From NCBI RefSeq assembly GCF_016863395.1, contig NZ_BOOU01000059.1, positions 1-64,000 on the forward strand: a DNA stretch of 64,000 nucleotides, written 5' to 3'. The notes beneath the pieces are model-generated. The model did not search any database, was not told where the DNA came from, and worked only from the letters and a program-made list of their open reading frames with translations. The stretch is from Sphaerisporangium rufum (GTDB taxonomy: Bacteria; Actinomycetota; Actinomycetes; Streptosporangiales; Streptosporangiaceae). Position numbers and translations under genes: made by a program. Positions 1 through 9,056 of this stretch are shown here, piece after piece; position 1 is the stretch's first letter, and each line of letters begins with the position of its first letter.

Positions 1-26
1 AATTGATTCCGCCTGCGGAACCAATT
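1..26. other. near-perfect inverted repeat
   Basis: The first 26 bases form an inverted repeat with arms AATTGNTTCCGC and GCGGAANCAATT around a 2-base centre, with one mismatched pair. It may be the terminator of a gene left of the window or an operator; the edge prevents a decision. Positions 27-188 hold nothing I can assign. Confidence 0.3.
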
Positions 27-188
27 GCCCAGCCGATAGCAACTGACCTGCCTATCAGAGATCGTCATTGCGCGCCGACCCGTGCGGGACATGCTCGCCT
101 CGCTGAAGGAGGGGCGGCGTCGTCCCGTTCGGCGGCGGGCCGACGGCCGGGGCGGGGTCGCCGGTGGATCGCCGGCGCGCGTCCGGGG

Positions 189-785
189 TCATCGAGGCGG
201 TGCGGGGGCGCGCAGGGCGGTGAGGACGGTGGTGAGGGCGGCCACCGCGTCGGGGAAAGCGGCCGGGTCGGAGGTGCGCGCCAGCCAGAGCGCTACCTCG
301 TTCATGGCGCCGGACAGCAGGTGGGTCAGCGGGGCGACCGGTTGCGGCGGGATCAGCCCCCGGTCGACCAGCGCGGCCAGCGCCTCGGCGAGGTGGCGGC
401 CGGCGGCGGCCTCGTCGATCGCCCGCCACTCGGTCCAGCCGAGTACGGCCGGCCCGTCGATCAGCATGATCTGCTGTACGTCCGGTGCGGTGCCGGCGGC
501 GAGGAACTCCCGGCAGCCGGCGGTGAACTGCTCCCACGGATCGTCCTCGGCGTCGGCGGCGGCGGCCACCCGCTGCGCCACCTCCTGCTGCACCTCCGTG
601 AGGACCGCCCGGAACAGCGCCTCCTTGCCGTCGAAGTGGTGGTAGAGCGCGCCCTTGGTGACCCCGGCGGTTCGCACGATCTCCGCCAGCCCGACGTCGG
701 CGTAGCCGACGTCGGCGAACAGCCGCCGGCTCACCCGGACCAGATCACGCCGGGTCCGTTCCCGCTGTTCGATCCTGCTGGGCAT
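189..785 (-). CDS. TetR/AcrR family transcriptional regulator
   Basis: A 198-residue repressor of the usual TetR size. The N-terminal helix-turn-helix covers about residues 10-55 and contains the family signature ITR-like [16 protein letters not shown] followed by KEALF; the rest is the helical ligand and dimer domain. The ATG at 785 is preceded at 3 bases by GGAGGT, and a GTG at 788 is an alternative start. It is divergent from a VOC protein, and the gap holds two copies of a CATACCGATGGTA palindrome (800-845). This suggests it represses itself and the VOC gene. The ligand is unknown. Confidence 0.92.
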   Translation of the reverse strand: MPSRIEQRERTRRDLVRVSRRLFADVGYADVGLAEIVRTAGVTKGALYHHFDGKEALFRAVLTEVQQEVAQRVAAAADAEDDPWEQFTAGCREFLAAGTAPDVQQIMLIDGPAVLGWTEWRAIDEAAAGRHLAEALAALVDRGLIPPQPVAPLTHLLSGAMNEVALWLARTSDPAAFPDAVAALTTVLTALRAPAPPR

Positions 786-799
786 CACACCTCCATTGA

Positions 800-845
800 C
801 ATACCGATGGTACGCGAACTACCGTTCCCGCATACCGATGGTATG
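800..845. promoter_or_regulatory. paired TetR-type operators
   Basis: Two copies of a 15-bp sequence lie at 800-814 and 831-845. The second, CATACCGATGGTATG, is a perfect palindrome with 6-bp arms; the first differs at one position of the right arm. They are 31 bp apart, about three helical turns, so bound dimers would sit on one DNA face. They fill the gap between the divergent TetR and VOC genes. Confidence 0.75.
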
Positions 846-858
846 CGAAAGGACGATC

Positions 859-1275
859 ATGTTGCTGACCGGGTTCTATCCGGTGATCTGTACGAGCCGG
901 CCGGCCGAGTCGCGGGCGTTCTACACCGACCGGCTGGGCTTCGAGACGACGTTCGAGGCCGACTGGTACGTGAGCCTGCGCCACCCCGGCCCGCCCGGGT
1001 ACGAGCTGGCGCTGCTCGACCACACCCACCCGACCCTGCCCGCCGGCTACCGGCGGCCGGTTCAGGGCCTGCTGCTCAACTTCGAGGTCGAGGACGTCGA
1101 CGCGGAATGGGACCGGCTGGTCGTCCGCGGCGGGCTCCCGGTCGAGCTGGCGCTACGCGACGAGGAGTTCGGCCAGCGCCACTTCATCGTCGCCGGGCCG
1201 GACGGCGTCCTGATCGACGTGATCACGCCGATCCCGGCGACCGGGGAGTACGCCGGCGCGTACGTCGCTTCCTGA
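859..1275 (+). CDS. VOC family (glyoxalase/bleomycin-resistance fold) protein
   Basis: A 138-residue single-module VOC protein. The start at 859 is chosen because GAAAGGA lies 5 bases upstream; an in-frame ATG at 796 would run through the operators. The N-terminus ([20 protein letters not shown]) and the C-terminal [11 protein letters not shown] are typical of the paired beta-alpha-beta-beta-beta modules. Members include dioxygenases, glyoxalases and antibiotic-binding proteins, and nothing visible selects among these. The divergent TetR gene and shared operators suggest induction by the compound it binds or converts. Confidence 0.85.
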   Translation: MLLTGFYPVICTSRPAESRAFYTDRLGFETTFEADWYVSLRHPGPPGYELALLDHTHPTLPAGYRRPVQGLLLNFEVEDVDAEWDRLVVRGGLPVELALRDEEFGQRHFIVAGPDGVLIDVITPIPATGEYAGAYVAS

Positions 1276-1425
1276 GCCGCGTCCCCACCGGCCCGGGTCC
1301 CGCCGGATCCGGGCGGCGGCGATGGCGTCCCTCTGGTCGCGGGACCGCCAGGCGAGGGCGGACACCGGCCCGGCCGGGCCACCGCCCCTCGCCGTGCGCC
1401 GGCAACCGGCGCGGGCGGTGGTCAG

Positions 1426-2586
1426 CTAGCGCACCAGGCGGAAGAAGGCGCGGAGGTCCTGGACGAACAGGTCGGGCTGCTCGAAGGCGGCGAAGTGTCC
1501 ACCCTTATCCGGTTCGTTCCAGTACCGGATGTCGGTGAAGCGCTTCTCGGCCCAGCGCCGGGAGGGCCGGGGGTTCTCCTTGGGGAAGACCGAGCAGCCG
1601 GCCGGGACGGTCACCACGTCCGGCGTCCCGGCGGTGAAGATCCGCTGGACCTCCGTGAAGCTCTCCCAGTAGAGCCGGGCGGCGGACGCGCCGGTCCCGG
1701 GCAGCCAGTAGAACATCAGGTTGTCCAGCAGCTCGTCGCGGGTGAGGGCGTTCTCCGGGTGGCCGTCGCAGTCGGTCCAGGAGCGGAACTTCTCCACGAT
1801 CCACGCGGCCAGCAGCGCCGGGGAGTCGACCAGCCCGTAGCCGATGGTCTGCGGCCGGGTGGACTGCTCCAGCGAGTAGCCGTCCTCGGTCCGCTGCGCC
1901 CTTTCCAGGTCGGCGAGCGCGGCGGCCTCGGCGGGGGTGAGGTCGCCGAAGGTGGCCGGGTCGGGGGCCGCGAGCGGCGGGGTGAGGTGGATGCCGGCCA
2001 CGTGATCGGGGTCCTGGCGGCCGACGAGGGTGGTGACGGTGGTGCCCCAGTCGGAGCCCTGCGCGCCGTAGCGGTGGTGGCCGAGGCGGTCCATCAGCCG
2101 GATCCACGCGCCGGCGATGCGTTCCACCCCCCAGCCGCCGCGGGCCGGCCGGTCGCTGAAGCCGTACCCGGGCAGCGACGGGCACACGACGTGGAACGCG
2201 TCGCGGGCGTCGCCGCCGTGGGCCACCGGGTCGGTGAGCGGGCCGATGACCTTGAGGAACTCCACGACCGACCCGGGCCAGCCGTGGGTGAGGACGAGCG
2301 GCAGCGCGTCCGGGTGCGGCGAGCGGACGTGCAGGAAGTGGATCCCGAGCCCGTCGATGGTGGTGCGGAACTGCGGCAGCGCGTTCAGGCGCCGTTCGGT
2401 GGCCCGCCAGTCGTAGTCCTCGGCCCAGTACCGGCACAGCTCCCGCAGGTAGTCCAGCGGGACGCCCTGCGACCAGTCCTCGACCGTCTGCGGTTCGGGC
2501 CACCGGGTGCGCCGCAGCCGTTCCCGCAGATCGTCCAGCGTGGCTTCCGGGACGTCGAGCCGGAACGGGGTCACCTCGCCGGTCAT
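1426..2586 (-). CDS. epoxide hydrolase (EHN/microsomal type)
   Basis: A 386-residue alpha/beta hydrolase with the N-terminal EHN domain (about residues 5-115). HGWPGS (101-106) is the oxyanion-hole motif, D179 in GSDWG is the expected nucleophile, and H364 in GGHFAAFE is the catalytic histidine. The family opens epoxides to trans-diols. The ATG at 2586 has GGGAGGA upstream and overlaps the stop of the HAD/GH13 gene by four bases (ATGA), so the two are translationally coupled. Why an epoxide hydrolase follows a glycosidase is not explained by the sequence. Confidence 0.93.
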   Translation of the reverse strand: MTGEVTPFRLDVPEATLDDLRERLRRTRWPEPQTVEDWSQGVPLDYLRELCRYWAEDYDWRATERRLNALPQFRTTIDGLGIHFLHVRSPHPDALPLVLTHGWPGSVVEFLKVIGPLTDPVAHGGDARDAFHVVCPSLPGYGFSDRPARGGWGVERIAGAWIRLMDRLGHHRYGAQGSDWGTTVTTLVGRQDPDHVAGIHLTPPLAAPDPATFGDLTPAEAAALADLERAQRTEDGYSLEQSTRPQTIGYGLVDSPALLAAWIVEKFRSWTDCDGHPENALTRDELLDNLMFYWLPGTGASAARLYWESFTEVQRIFTAGTPDVVTVPAGCSVFPKENPRPSRRWAEKRFTDIRYWNEPDKGGHFAAFEQPDLFVQDLRAFFRLVR

Positions 2587-4868
2587 GCCGTCCTCCCGGC
2601 CGGAGCGTCGCCGGCCGGCCCGGTCGCGGCGTCCGGCGTTGGTGGTGCCGTCGATCCCCCGGCCAGCAGGAGCGCCTGCTGGGGGGCGAGCCGGACGCGG
2701 CCGGTCCGCGGCCGGTCGGGGGTGACCGCGGGGTCGTCGCTGTCGAACACCGCGGGGGCGGGCAGTTCCAGCTCGGCCACCGTGGTGTCCCGCAGGTTCA
2801 CCACCGACCACAGCGCCCCCCGGCGGTAGGCGGTGACCGGTGCGCCGAGCGCGACCCGGTCCAGCCGGTCGGTGGCGGCCGGCAGGTGGGCCAGCCGGCG
2901 CCTGGTGGAGAGCAACCGGCCGACGGTGTTCAGATGGGAGGTCGGGTCGTCCTGTTGCCCCGCCACGGTGTCGCCGTCGCCGCGGGCGCCGTCCGGCAGC
3001 CAGGGGCGCCCGGTGGTGAATCCGAGGCCGGGGCCGGGGCGCCAGGGCATGGGGGTGCGCGCGCCGTCGCGGCTCTCCTCCGGCTGGGCGGCGCCCAGCG
3101 GGTCGGCGCCGTGGCCGGGCGGCACCCGCCCGTCGCCCAGGCCGAGTTCCTCACCCTGGTAGAGCCAGAACGTGCCCGGCAGCAACGCCATCAGCACGTG
3201 CAGCGCCAGCGCGCGCCGCCGGCCGCGCGGCCCGCCGCCGAACCGGGTGACGGCGCGGGAGCGGTCGTGGTTGCCCTGGACCCAGGAAAGCCGCGGTGAC
3301 GCCGCCACGGCGGCCTCGATCATGGTGTCGATCCGGTCGGCGTCCCAGCCGGTCTCCACCAGGCCGAACCAGAACGACGAGTGCAGCCGCTCGTCCTCGA
3401 CGAAACGCGCCAGCGCGACGGGGTCGAGCTCGTAGACCTCGCCGACGAGGAAGGCGTCGTGCCGGTCGGCGATCCGCCGCCACCGCTCGTGGACGGCGTG
3501 CACGCCGGGCTGGTGGATGTCATGGCGATGCTCCTGGCGGCGCCAGTCCAGGGTCACGCCGCGCGCCGGGAGGAGCTCGCCGGCGGGCAGCGGCGGGTTG
3601 TCCCGCAGGTCCGCGTCCTTGATCAGGTAGGCGGCGGTGTCGATGCGGAAGCCGTCCAGCCCGCGGGCGAGCCAGTACTCGATGACCGCGTCGATCTCCG
3701 CGACCAGTGCGGGATTGCGCCAGTTCAGGTCGGGCTGTTCCCGGCGGAACAGGTGCAGGTAGTACTGGCCGGTGGCCGGGCTCAGCGTCCAGGCCGGGCC
3801 GCCGAAGTGCGACAGCCAGTTGTTGGGCGGGCCGCCGTCCGGTGCCGGATCCCGCCAGATGTAGTAGTCGCGGTGCGGGTCCGCCGGCGAGGACGCGGCG
3901 GCGGCGAACCAGGGATGGGCGTCGCTGGTGTGGTTGACGACCAGATCGCCGATCACCCGCATCCCGCGGCGGTGCGCCTGCGCCAGCAACTCCGCCAGGG
4001 CGTCCTCCCCGCCGAAGGACGGATCGACGGCACGGTGGTCGGCGACGTCGTAGCCGTGGTCGCGCATCGGAGATCGGAAGAACGGGGTCAGCCAGACCAC
4101 GTCCACCCCCAGCCCGGCCAGGTAGTCCAGGCGCGCGCTCACCCCGGGCAGGTCGCCCCAGCCGTCCCCGTCGCCGTCCGCGAACGACGGGAGGTACACC
4201 TGGTAGCCGACGGCGTCCCGCCACCAGGGCCGGACCCGCGACCGGTCCAGCAGGTGGGCCAGCCGGCCGAGGTCGGGCGGCGACAGCTCGCCGGGCAGCC
4301 CGCGCAGCGCCGCGACCGGCATCCCGGCCGCGCGGCCGGCGGCCAGTCCCGGCTCGGAGTCCTCCACCACCAGGCAGGCGGGCGGGGCGATGCCCAGCCG
4401 GGCCGCGGCCGCCAGGTAGCCCTCCGGGTCGGGCTTGCCGGCCGCCACGTCGTCGTAGGTGAGCAGCAGCGGGGGGTCGATCCCCGCCGCGTGCAGGCGC
4501 GCCTTGGCCAGCCGGCCGTCGGCGCTGGTCACCACGGCCCACGGCAGTCCGAGCCGGTCGAGCACGGCGAGCAGCGCATGGGCGCCGGGCGCGGCGGTGA
4601 CGCCGGCGAGGTCGTCGTACTGCAGGGCGTGCTGCCGGCGCGCCGCCGCCTGGACCGCCTCCTCGACGAGGTGCGGCAGCAGCCGCCGGACGGTGTGCGC
4701 CGCCGGGTTGCCGTGCGCGATCGCGAGCACCTGCTCTGTGTCGACCCCGTACTCCTTCGCCCAGGTCGTCCAGGCGCGCTCGACCGCGGCGTCGGAGTCG
4801 ACCAGGGTGCCGTCCATGTCCAGCAGGACCGCTTCGATCGTGCCGAGATCCAGCCGTTGCCGCCGCAC
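2583..4868 (-). CDS. HAD phosphatase fused to GH13 alpha-glucosidase-like domain
   Basis: A 761-residue fusion. Residues 1 to about 205 are a HAD phosphatase like beta-phosphoglucomutase: D17 and D19 in LLDMDGTLVDSD, VVTSADG near 112, GKPDPEGY near 144, and VVEDSEPG near 167. From about 212 it is a GH13 barrel with DLVVNHTS, GFRIDTAAY (nucleophile Asp), GEVYELDP (acid/base Glu) and GNHD. GH13 enzymes act on alpha-glucosides such as maltose or trehalose. The GTG start at 4868 has AAGGGGG four bases upstream. It is divergent from a ROK regulator, so sugar control is likely. The substrate is unknown. Confidence 0.9.
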   Translation of the reverse strand: MRRQRLDLGTIEAVLLDMDGTLVDSDAAVERAWTTWAKEYGVDTEQVLAIAHGNPAAHTVRRLLPHLVEEAVQAAARRQHALQYDDLAGVTAAPGAHALLAVLDRLGLPWAVVTSADGRLAKARLHAAGIDPPLLLTYDDVAAGKPDPEGYLAAAARLGIAPPACLVVEDSEPGLAAGRAAGMPVAALRGLPGELSPPDLGRLAHLLDRSRVRPWWRDAVGYQVYLPSFADGDGDGWGDLPGVSARLDYLAGLGVDVVWLTPFFRSPMRDHGYDVADHRAVDPSFGGEDALAELLAQAHRRGMRVIGDLVVNHTSDAHPWFAAAASSPADPHRDYYIWRDPAPDGGPPNNWLSHFGGPAWTLSPATGQYYLHLFRREQPDLNWRNPALVAEIDAVIEYWLARGLDGFRIDTAAYLIKDADLRDNPPLPAGELLPARGVTLDWRRQEHRHDIHQPGVHAVHERWRRIADRHDAFLVGEVYELDPVALARFVEDERLHSSFWFGLVETGWDADRIDTMIEAAVAASPRLSWVQGNHDRSRAVTRFGGGPRGRRRALALHVLMALLPGTFWLYQGEELGLGDGRVPPGHGADPLGAAQPEESRDGARTPMPWRPGPGLGFTTGRPWLPDGARGDGDTVAGQQDDPTSHLNTVGRLLSTRRRLAHLPAATDRLDRVALGAPVTAYRRGALWSVVNLRDTTVAELELPAPAVFDSDDPAVTPDRPRTGRVRLAPQQALLLAGGSTAPPTPDAATGPAGDAPAGRTA

Positions 4869-4887
4869 CGCGCCCCCTTCGATTAAA

Positions 4888-4900
4888 CTCGTGCCACGAG
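4888..4900. promoter_or_regulatory. 13-bp palindrome, candidate ROK operator
   Basis: CTCGTGCCACGAG is a perfect palindrome (6-bp arms, one central base) in the 54-bp gap between the divergent HAD/GH13 and ROK genes, flanked by AT-rich bases (ATTAAA, ATAAAG) able to serve as -10 regions on both strands. Its position suggests the ROK protein controls both genes. Confidence 0.65.
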
Positions 4901-4922
4901 CATAAAGGAGAGGGAGGCGAGC

Positions 4923-6122
4923 ATGGCAAGCCCCGCGGGCCGGCCCCGGTCCCCGCGCGCCAGGGACGTCCGCTGGCGCGGCGCGCTGGCCGTGCTGGAG
5001 GAGATGCGCCGCGAGCCGGGCGTGACCCGGGCCGCCGTCGCGCGCCGGCTGGGTCTCAGCACCGGTTCGGCCACCGAGATCACCGCCCGGCTGCGCGACC
5101 TTCGGCTGCTCGCCGAGACGCCGGTCGCCGCGGCGGGCCGCGGCCGCCCGACGACCGCGCTCACCCCGCACCCGGACGGTCCGCTGGTGATCGCCGTGGA
5201 CCTGCGGCAGGAGGACTGGCGGTGCGCGGTCGCGCCGCTCGACGGGCGGCCCGAGGTCGCGGCGGCCGGCACGCACCACAGCCGTGACCCCGCGCGGGTG
5301 GCCGGCACGGTCGGGCGGGCGGTGCGCGACCTGCACCGCCGGCACGGCGACCGCGTCGTCGGGGTCTCGGTGGCGATCGCCGCGACCGTGCGGCACGGCC
5401 GCGTCGTGCAGTCCTCCGTGCTCGGCTGGGACGCGGTGGACCTGGCGGCGCTGGCACCCGATCCGCGGCTGCCGTTGCTGATCGGCAACGACGCCACCCT
5501 CGCCGGCCTGGCCGAGGCCCGGCGGGGCGTCGCCGCGGGAGCGGCGACCGTCCTGCACATCACCGTGGAGGTGGGCGTGGGCGGGACCCTGGTCGTCGAC
5601 GGCCGGCCGGTGGACGGCGCCGGCGGGGCCGGCGGGGAGTTCGGCCACCTGCCGTTCGGCGATCCCGGCCTGCGCTGCCCGTGCGGCGCCCGGGGCTGCT
5701 GGGACCTGGAGGTGGACGGCCGCGCGATCGCCCGCCATCTCGGCGACCCGCCGCCGGCCGACCCCCGCAGCTACGCCGAGCGGGTCCTCGCCCGGGCACC
5801 CGCCGACCCGGCCGCCCGGGCCGCCGTCGGCGCCGCCGCGCGCGGGCTGGCCGGCGGTATCGCGGGACTGGTCAACGCGCTGGATCCCGCCGTGGTCACC
5901 CTGGGCGGCCTGGCGGAGTCGCTGCGGGCCGCCGCCGAACCGGAGTTCGGCCGGACGCTGGCCGGCGGGCTGATGCGCTTCCGCCGCGCGGACCCGCCCG
6001 CCGTGGTCGCCGCCGCCCTCGGCCGCGACGGGCCGCTGCACGGGGCGGTGGTGACCGCGCTCGACCACGTCCTCACCGAGGCCGGCCTGGCCGCCTGGGC
6101 GGCCCACCGCTCGCCGGCGTAG
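4923..6122 (+). CDS. ROK family transcriptional regulator
   Basis: A 399-residue ROK protein. An N-terminal winged helix (about residues 25-75, including AAVARRLGLSTGSATEIT) precedes a sugar-kinase-fold domain with the ROK zinc motif CPCGARGC followed by WDLE. These proteins sense sugars or sugar phosphates and repress carbohydrate genes. GGAGG lies just upstream of the ATG at 4923. The divergent HAD/GH13 gene and the palindrome between them point to control of that glycosidase. Transcribed alone. Confidence 0.92.
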   Translation: MASPAGRPRSPRARDVRWRGALAVLEEMRREPGVTRAAVARRLGLSTGSATEITARLRDLRLLAETPVAAAGRGRPTTALTPHPDGPLVIAVDLRQEDWRCAVAPLDGRPEVAAAGTHHSRDPARVAGTVGRAVRDLHRRHGDRVVGVSVAIAATVRHGRVVQSSVLGWDAVDLAALAPDPRLPLLIGNDATLAGLAEARRGVAAGAATVLHITVEVGVGGTLVVDGRPVDGAGGAGGEFGHLPFGDPGLRCPCGARGCWDLEVDGRAIARHLGDPPPADPRSYAERVLARAPADPAARAAVGAAARGLAGGIAGLVNALDPAVVTLGGLAESLRAAAEPEFGRTLAGGLMRFRRADPPAVVAAALGRDGPLHGAVVTALDHVLTEAGLAAWAAHRSPA

Positions 6123-6185
6123 GCCGGTCCGGCGGTTCGGGCGGACCGCTGCGCGCTTCGTCCCTGGCGACACCGCGGCGACGGG

Positions 6186-7082
6186 TCAGCCGGACAGGGC
6201 GCGGCGCAGGGCCGCGGCCACTTCGGCGTTCTGCCGCTGGGAGACTTCGGCGGACAGCAGCGCCTGCGACCCGTGGAAGGTGCCCGACCACTGGTGCAGC
6301 TCGACCGATACGCCCGCCTCCAGCAGGCGCATCGCGTAGGCGATGCCCTCGTCGCGGAGCGGGTCGAACTCCGCGGTGGCGATGTAGGCGGGCGGCAGTC
6401 CGGACAGATCGGCGGCCCGCGCCGGAGCGGCGTACGGTGTCGCCGGCTCGGAGCCCAGCAGGTGCCGCCACGCCGCGGTGGCCTTCTCGCGGGTCATCCA
6501 GGGGGTGCCGGTGAAGTTCCGCTGCGACCAGGTCTCCTGCCGGTCGTCGAGTTGGGGCTGGTTGAGCAGCTGGAAGCGGATCGGCGGCCCCTGCCGGTCA
6601 CGCGCCCGCAACGCCACCGCGGCCGCGAGATTCGCGCCCGCGCTGTGCCCGCCGACCGCGATGCGCTCCGGGTCGAGGCCGAGGTCGGCCGCGTGCTCGG
6701 CCGTCCAGGTCAGCACGGCGTAGGCGTCGTCCAGGGCGGCCGGGAACGGGTTCTCGGGCGCCAGGCGGTAGTTCACCGAGATCACCACCGCCGCGGCGGT
6801 GCCGGCGATCCGGGCCGCCCACGGATGCTCGGTGGACAGGTCGCCCATGACGAACCCGCCGCCGTGCAACCACACGATGGCGCCCCGGGCCTGGTTCGGG
6901 CGGTAGATCCGTACCGCCACCTCCGGGTCGGCGGGGACCGTGCGCTCCTCGATCTCCATTCCGGTGGTGTCCGGTGCCGGTATCGCGGCGGCCAGACCGG
7001 CGAAGTTCTCGCGCTCGGCGAGCGGGTCGGTCAGGTCGGCCTTGGGGAACAACGGGATGAACGCTTCGAGTTCGGGATCCAT
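6186..7082 (-). CDS. alpha/beta hydrolase, HSL-family esterase
   Basis: A 298-residue hormone-sensitive-lipase-type esterase. HGGG (73-76) forms the oxyanion hole and S147 in GHSAG is the nucleophile; EFDPLRDEG and GTFHGS carry the Asp and His. There is no signal peptide, so it is cytoplasmic. The ATG at 7082 has GTGAGG nine bases upstream; an ATG at 7091 is directly adjacent to that site and less likely. Divergent from the PucR-type regulator at 7200, which may control it. The substrate is probably a short-chain ester. Confidence 0.92.
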   Translation of the reverse strand: MDPELEAFIPLFPKADLTDPLAERENFAGLAAAIPAPDTTGMEIEERTVPADPEVAVRIYRPNQARGAIVWLHGGGFVMGDLSTEHPWAARIAGTAAAVVISVNYRLAPENPFPAALDDAYAVLTWTAEHAADLGLDPERIAVGGHSAGANLAAAVALRARDRQGPPIRFQLLNQPQLDDRQETWSQRNFTGTPWMTREKATAAWRHLLGSEPATPYAAPARAADLSGLPPAYIATAEFDPLRDEGIAYAMRLLEAGVSVELHQWSGTFHGSQALLSAEVSQRQNAEVAAALRRALSG

Positions 7083-7199
7083 GCCGATCATCCTCACCGG
7101 CCCCGGCGTCGCGGTCATCCGCCAGCCGTCGGGCATCCGGCCCGGATCCCGCACCGATCGGCGCCTCGTTCCCGCCGCCGCGGGACCTATCCTCGGGCC

Positions 7200-8240
7200 A
7201 TGGAGGCACTGGCCGCCCGGCTGTCGCACCTGGACAGGCAGGCCGAAGGGGCATTGCGCGTCGTCATGTTCTACGACACGCTGATGCGCCGGCGGCTCGA
7301 TCTCACCGCGCTCGCCCGCGCCTCGGCCGGCCTGGCCGAATGCGTGGCCGGCATCCGGCTGCCCGGTGACGGGCAGGTCATCCGGATGTCCCCGGAGGGC
7401 AGGCCGGCCGGCGCCCCGCCGGCACCGGCGTCCGGCACGGCCCGCGTCATGCTCGACGAGGAGGAGATCGGCACGGTGTGGCTGGAGCGCGCCGGACCGG
7501 CCAATCCGCTCGACGAGGTGCTGCTGGACCGGCTCGCCATCGCCGCCGCGGCGTTCGCCGAGAGGTACGGCCCGGCCCGTACCACCATGGCCGACCCGGC
7601 ACTGGTGGAACTGGTGATCGCCTCCGGCGGCGACGAGGCGGCCCGCGCCCGGGCACTGCGCCTGCTGGGATTCGCCGCCGGCCGGCCGGTCCGGGTCGCC
7701 GCCGTGCGCTCCCGGTTACCGCTCGACCGGATCGGCGGCCTGATCTGCCCGGCGCGGCCGGTCAAGGCGGCACCGCTCGCGGACGCCGGCGTCATCCTGG
7801 CCGCCGCCATGGATCCGGGCCGCTTTCCTTCCGGCGTGCGCGCGGGCGTCGGTGCCGCGCAACGTCCGGACCAGGCCTGGTCCGAGGCCCGCATCGCGCT
7901 GCGCTTCACCACGCCACGGCAGCCGGTGGTCCGCTATGACGAGCTGGGGGCGCTGGCGCTGCTCGCCCAGACGCCCGAAGACGCCGTGCGCGGCAACGCC
8001 GACGTGGCGGCGATCGCCCGGCTCGCCGGCGACCCGGCGGATCTGGCGACGCTGGACGCCTACTGCGCCACCGGCTCGCTGCGCGGGGTCGCCGGCCGTC
8101 TTCACCTGCACCACAGCACCGTCGCCCGCCGGCTCGGCCGGATCGGCGAGAGCCTGGGCATCGACGTCACCGAGCCCGCCGGCCTGATCCGGGCCATGCT
8201 CGCCCTCACCGCCTGGCGGCTTCTCGACGATCCGGGCTGA
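7200..8240 (+). CDS. PucR/CdaR-type helix-turn-helix regulator
   Basis: A 346-residue regulator. The C-terminal helix-turn-helix (about 290-335, with GSLRGVAGRLHLHHSTVARR) is the PucR/CdaR type, and the N-terminal half is an unassigned sensory region. Codon 173 is a TTA (7716-7718). No Shine-Dalgarno precedes the ATG, but TATCCT lies six bases upstream, so a leaderless transcript is plausible. Divergent from the esterase gene, its likeliest target. Confidence 0.8.
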   Translation: MEALAARLSHLDRQAEGALRVVMFYDTLMRRRLDLTALARASAGLAECVAGIRLPGDGQVIRMSPEGRPAGAPPAPASGTARVMLDEEEIGTVWLERAGPANPLDEVLLDRLAIAAAAFAERYGPARTTMADPALVELVIASGGDEAARARALRLLGFAAGRPVRVAAVRSRLPLDRIGGLICPARPVKAAPLADAGVILAAAMDPGRFPSGVRAGVGAAQRPDQAWSEARIALRFTTPRQPVVRYDELGALALLAQTPEDAVRGNADVAAIARLAGDPADLATLDAYCATGSLRGVAGRLHLHHSTVARRLGRIGESLGIDVTEPAGLIRAMLALTAWRLLDDPG

Positions 8241-8276
8241 TCCGGCCTTCTCCTCGCACACCGCGTCTCCCCCGGG

Positions 8277-9056
8277 TCAGCGGTGATGCGCGGTGACCAG
8301 CCAGGCGCGGGCGTCGAAGCGGACGCCGTCGCCGGTCATCCGCGCCGCGAGGGCGTCGTGCAGCCGGGCCAGGGCGCCGGCCGCGGTGGCGCCGTCGAGG
8401 TGCTTGAGGGCCTCGTTCGTGCAGGTGAAGCCGCGTACCCACTCGAGGGCCGCAGCCGGGTCGGGGCCGTAGTGGACGGGTTCGCGGACGTCGGCGAGGT
8501 CCACGCCCGCGAACCCGGCGGCCCGCAGGATCTCCGTCACGGTCGCCGGGTCGGCCAGCGAGAACGGGTCCGGTCCGGCGCCGGCGTCCGGCGCCGGGTC
8601 GCCGGGACCGGCGAGCGCCCGGCGGATGGCGACGTCCCACTCGTTGCGGGCGGCGGCCTGCCAGACCAGCATGACCAGGCGTCCGCCCGGGCGCAGCGCC
8701 CGCCCGATGTTGCCGAACGCGGCGATCGGGTCGGCGAAGAACATCGTGCCGAACCGGCTGATCGCCAGGTCGAAGTGGCCCGGCGCGAATTGGTGGGTCT
8801 GCGCGTCGGCGTGCTCGAAGGTGACGTTGCGCAGGCCTTCGGCCCGGGCGAGCCCGCGGGCGCGCTCGACGGCGGCGGCGGAGGCGTCCACGCCGAGCGC
8901 GCCGCCCGGGAGTGCCAGGCGTGCGGCGTCCCGGGTCGTCCGCCCGGCGCCGCAGCCGATGTCGAGGACGCGGTCACCGGGGCGCACGTCCCATGCCCGG
9001 CACAGCACCGCGTGGTAGGCGGCCAGCTCGGCGTCGTAGTCGACCGGCCCGGTCAC
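8277..9056 (-). CDS. class I SAM-dependent methyltransferase
   Basis: A 259-residue methyltransferase with motif I DIGCGAGRT (about 32-40), an acidic residue ending beta-2 (LGVDAS) and a later GRLVMLVW strand. The acceptor is unknown. The GTG start at 9056 overlaps the stop of the upstream LLM oxidoreductase by four bases (GTGA), so the two are coupled and may act on one metabolite. Confidence 0.88.
   Translation of the reverse strand: MTGPVDYDAELAAYHAVLCRAWDVRPGDRVLDIGCGAGRTTRDAARLALPGGALGVDASAAAVERARGLARAEGLRNVTFEHADAQTHQFAPGHFDLAISRFGTMFFADPIAAFGNIGRALRPGGRLVMLVWQAAARNEWDVAIRRALAGPGDPAPDAGAGPDPFSLADPATVTEILRAAGFAGVDLADVREPVHYGPDPAAALEWVRGFTCTNEALKHLDGATAAGALARLHDALAARMTGDGVRFDARAWLVTAHHR

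Noticed and set aside
4869-6173. Upstream extension of the HAD/GH13 frame to 6173
   Set aside because: It runs antisense to the ROK gene with shadow-type composition; the GTG at 4868 has a proper ribosome site and the HAD domain begins there.
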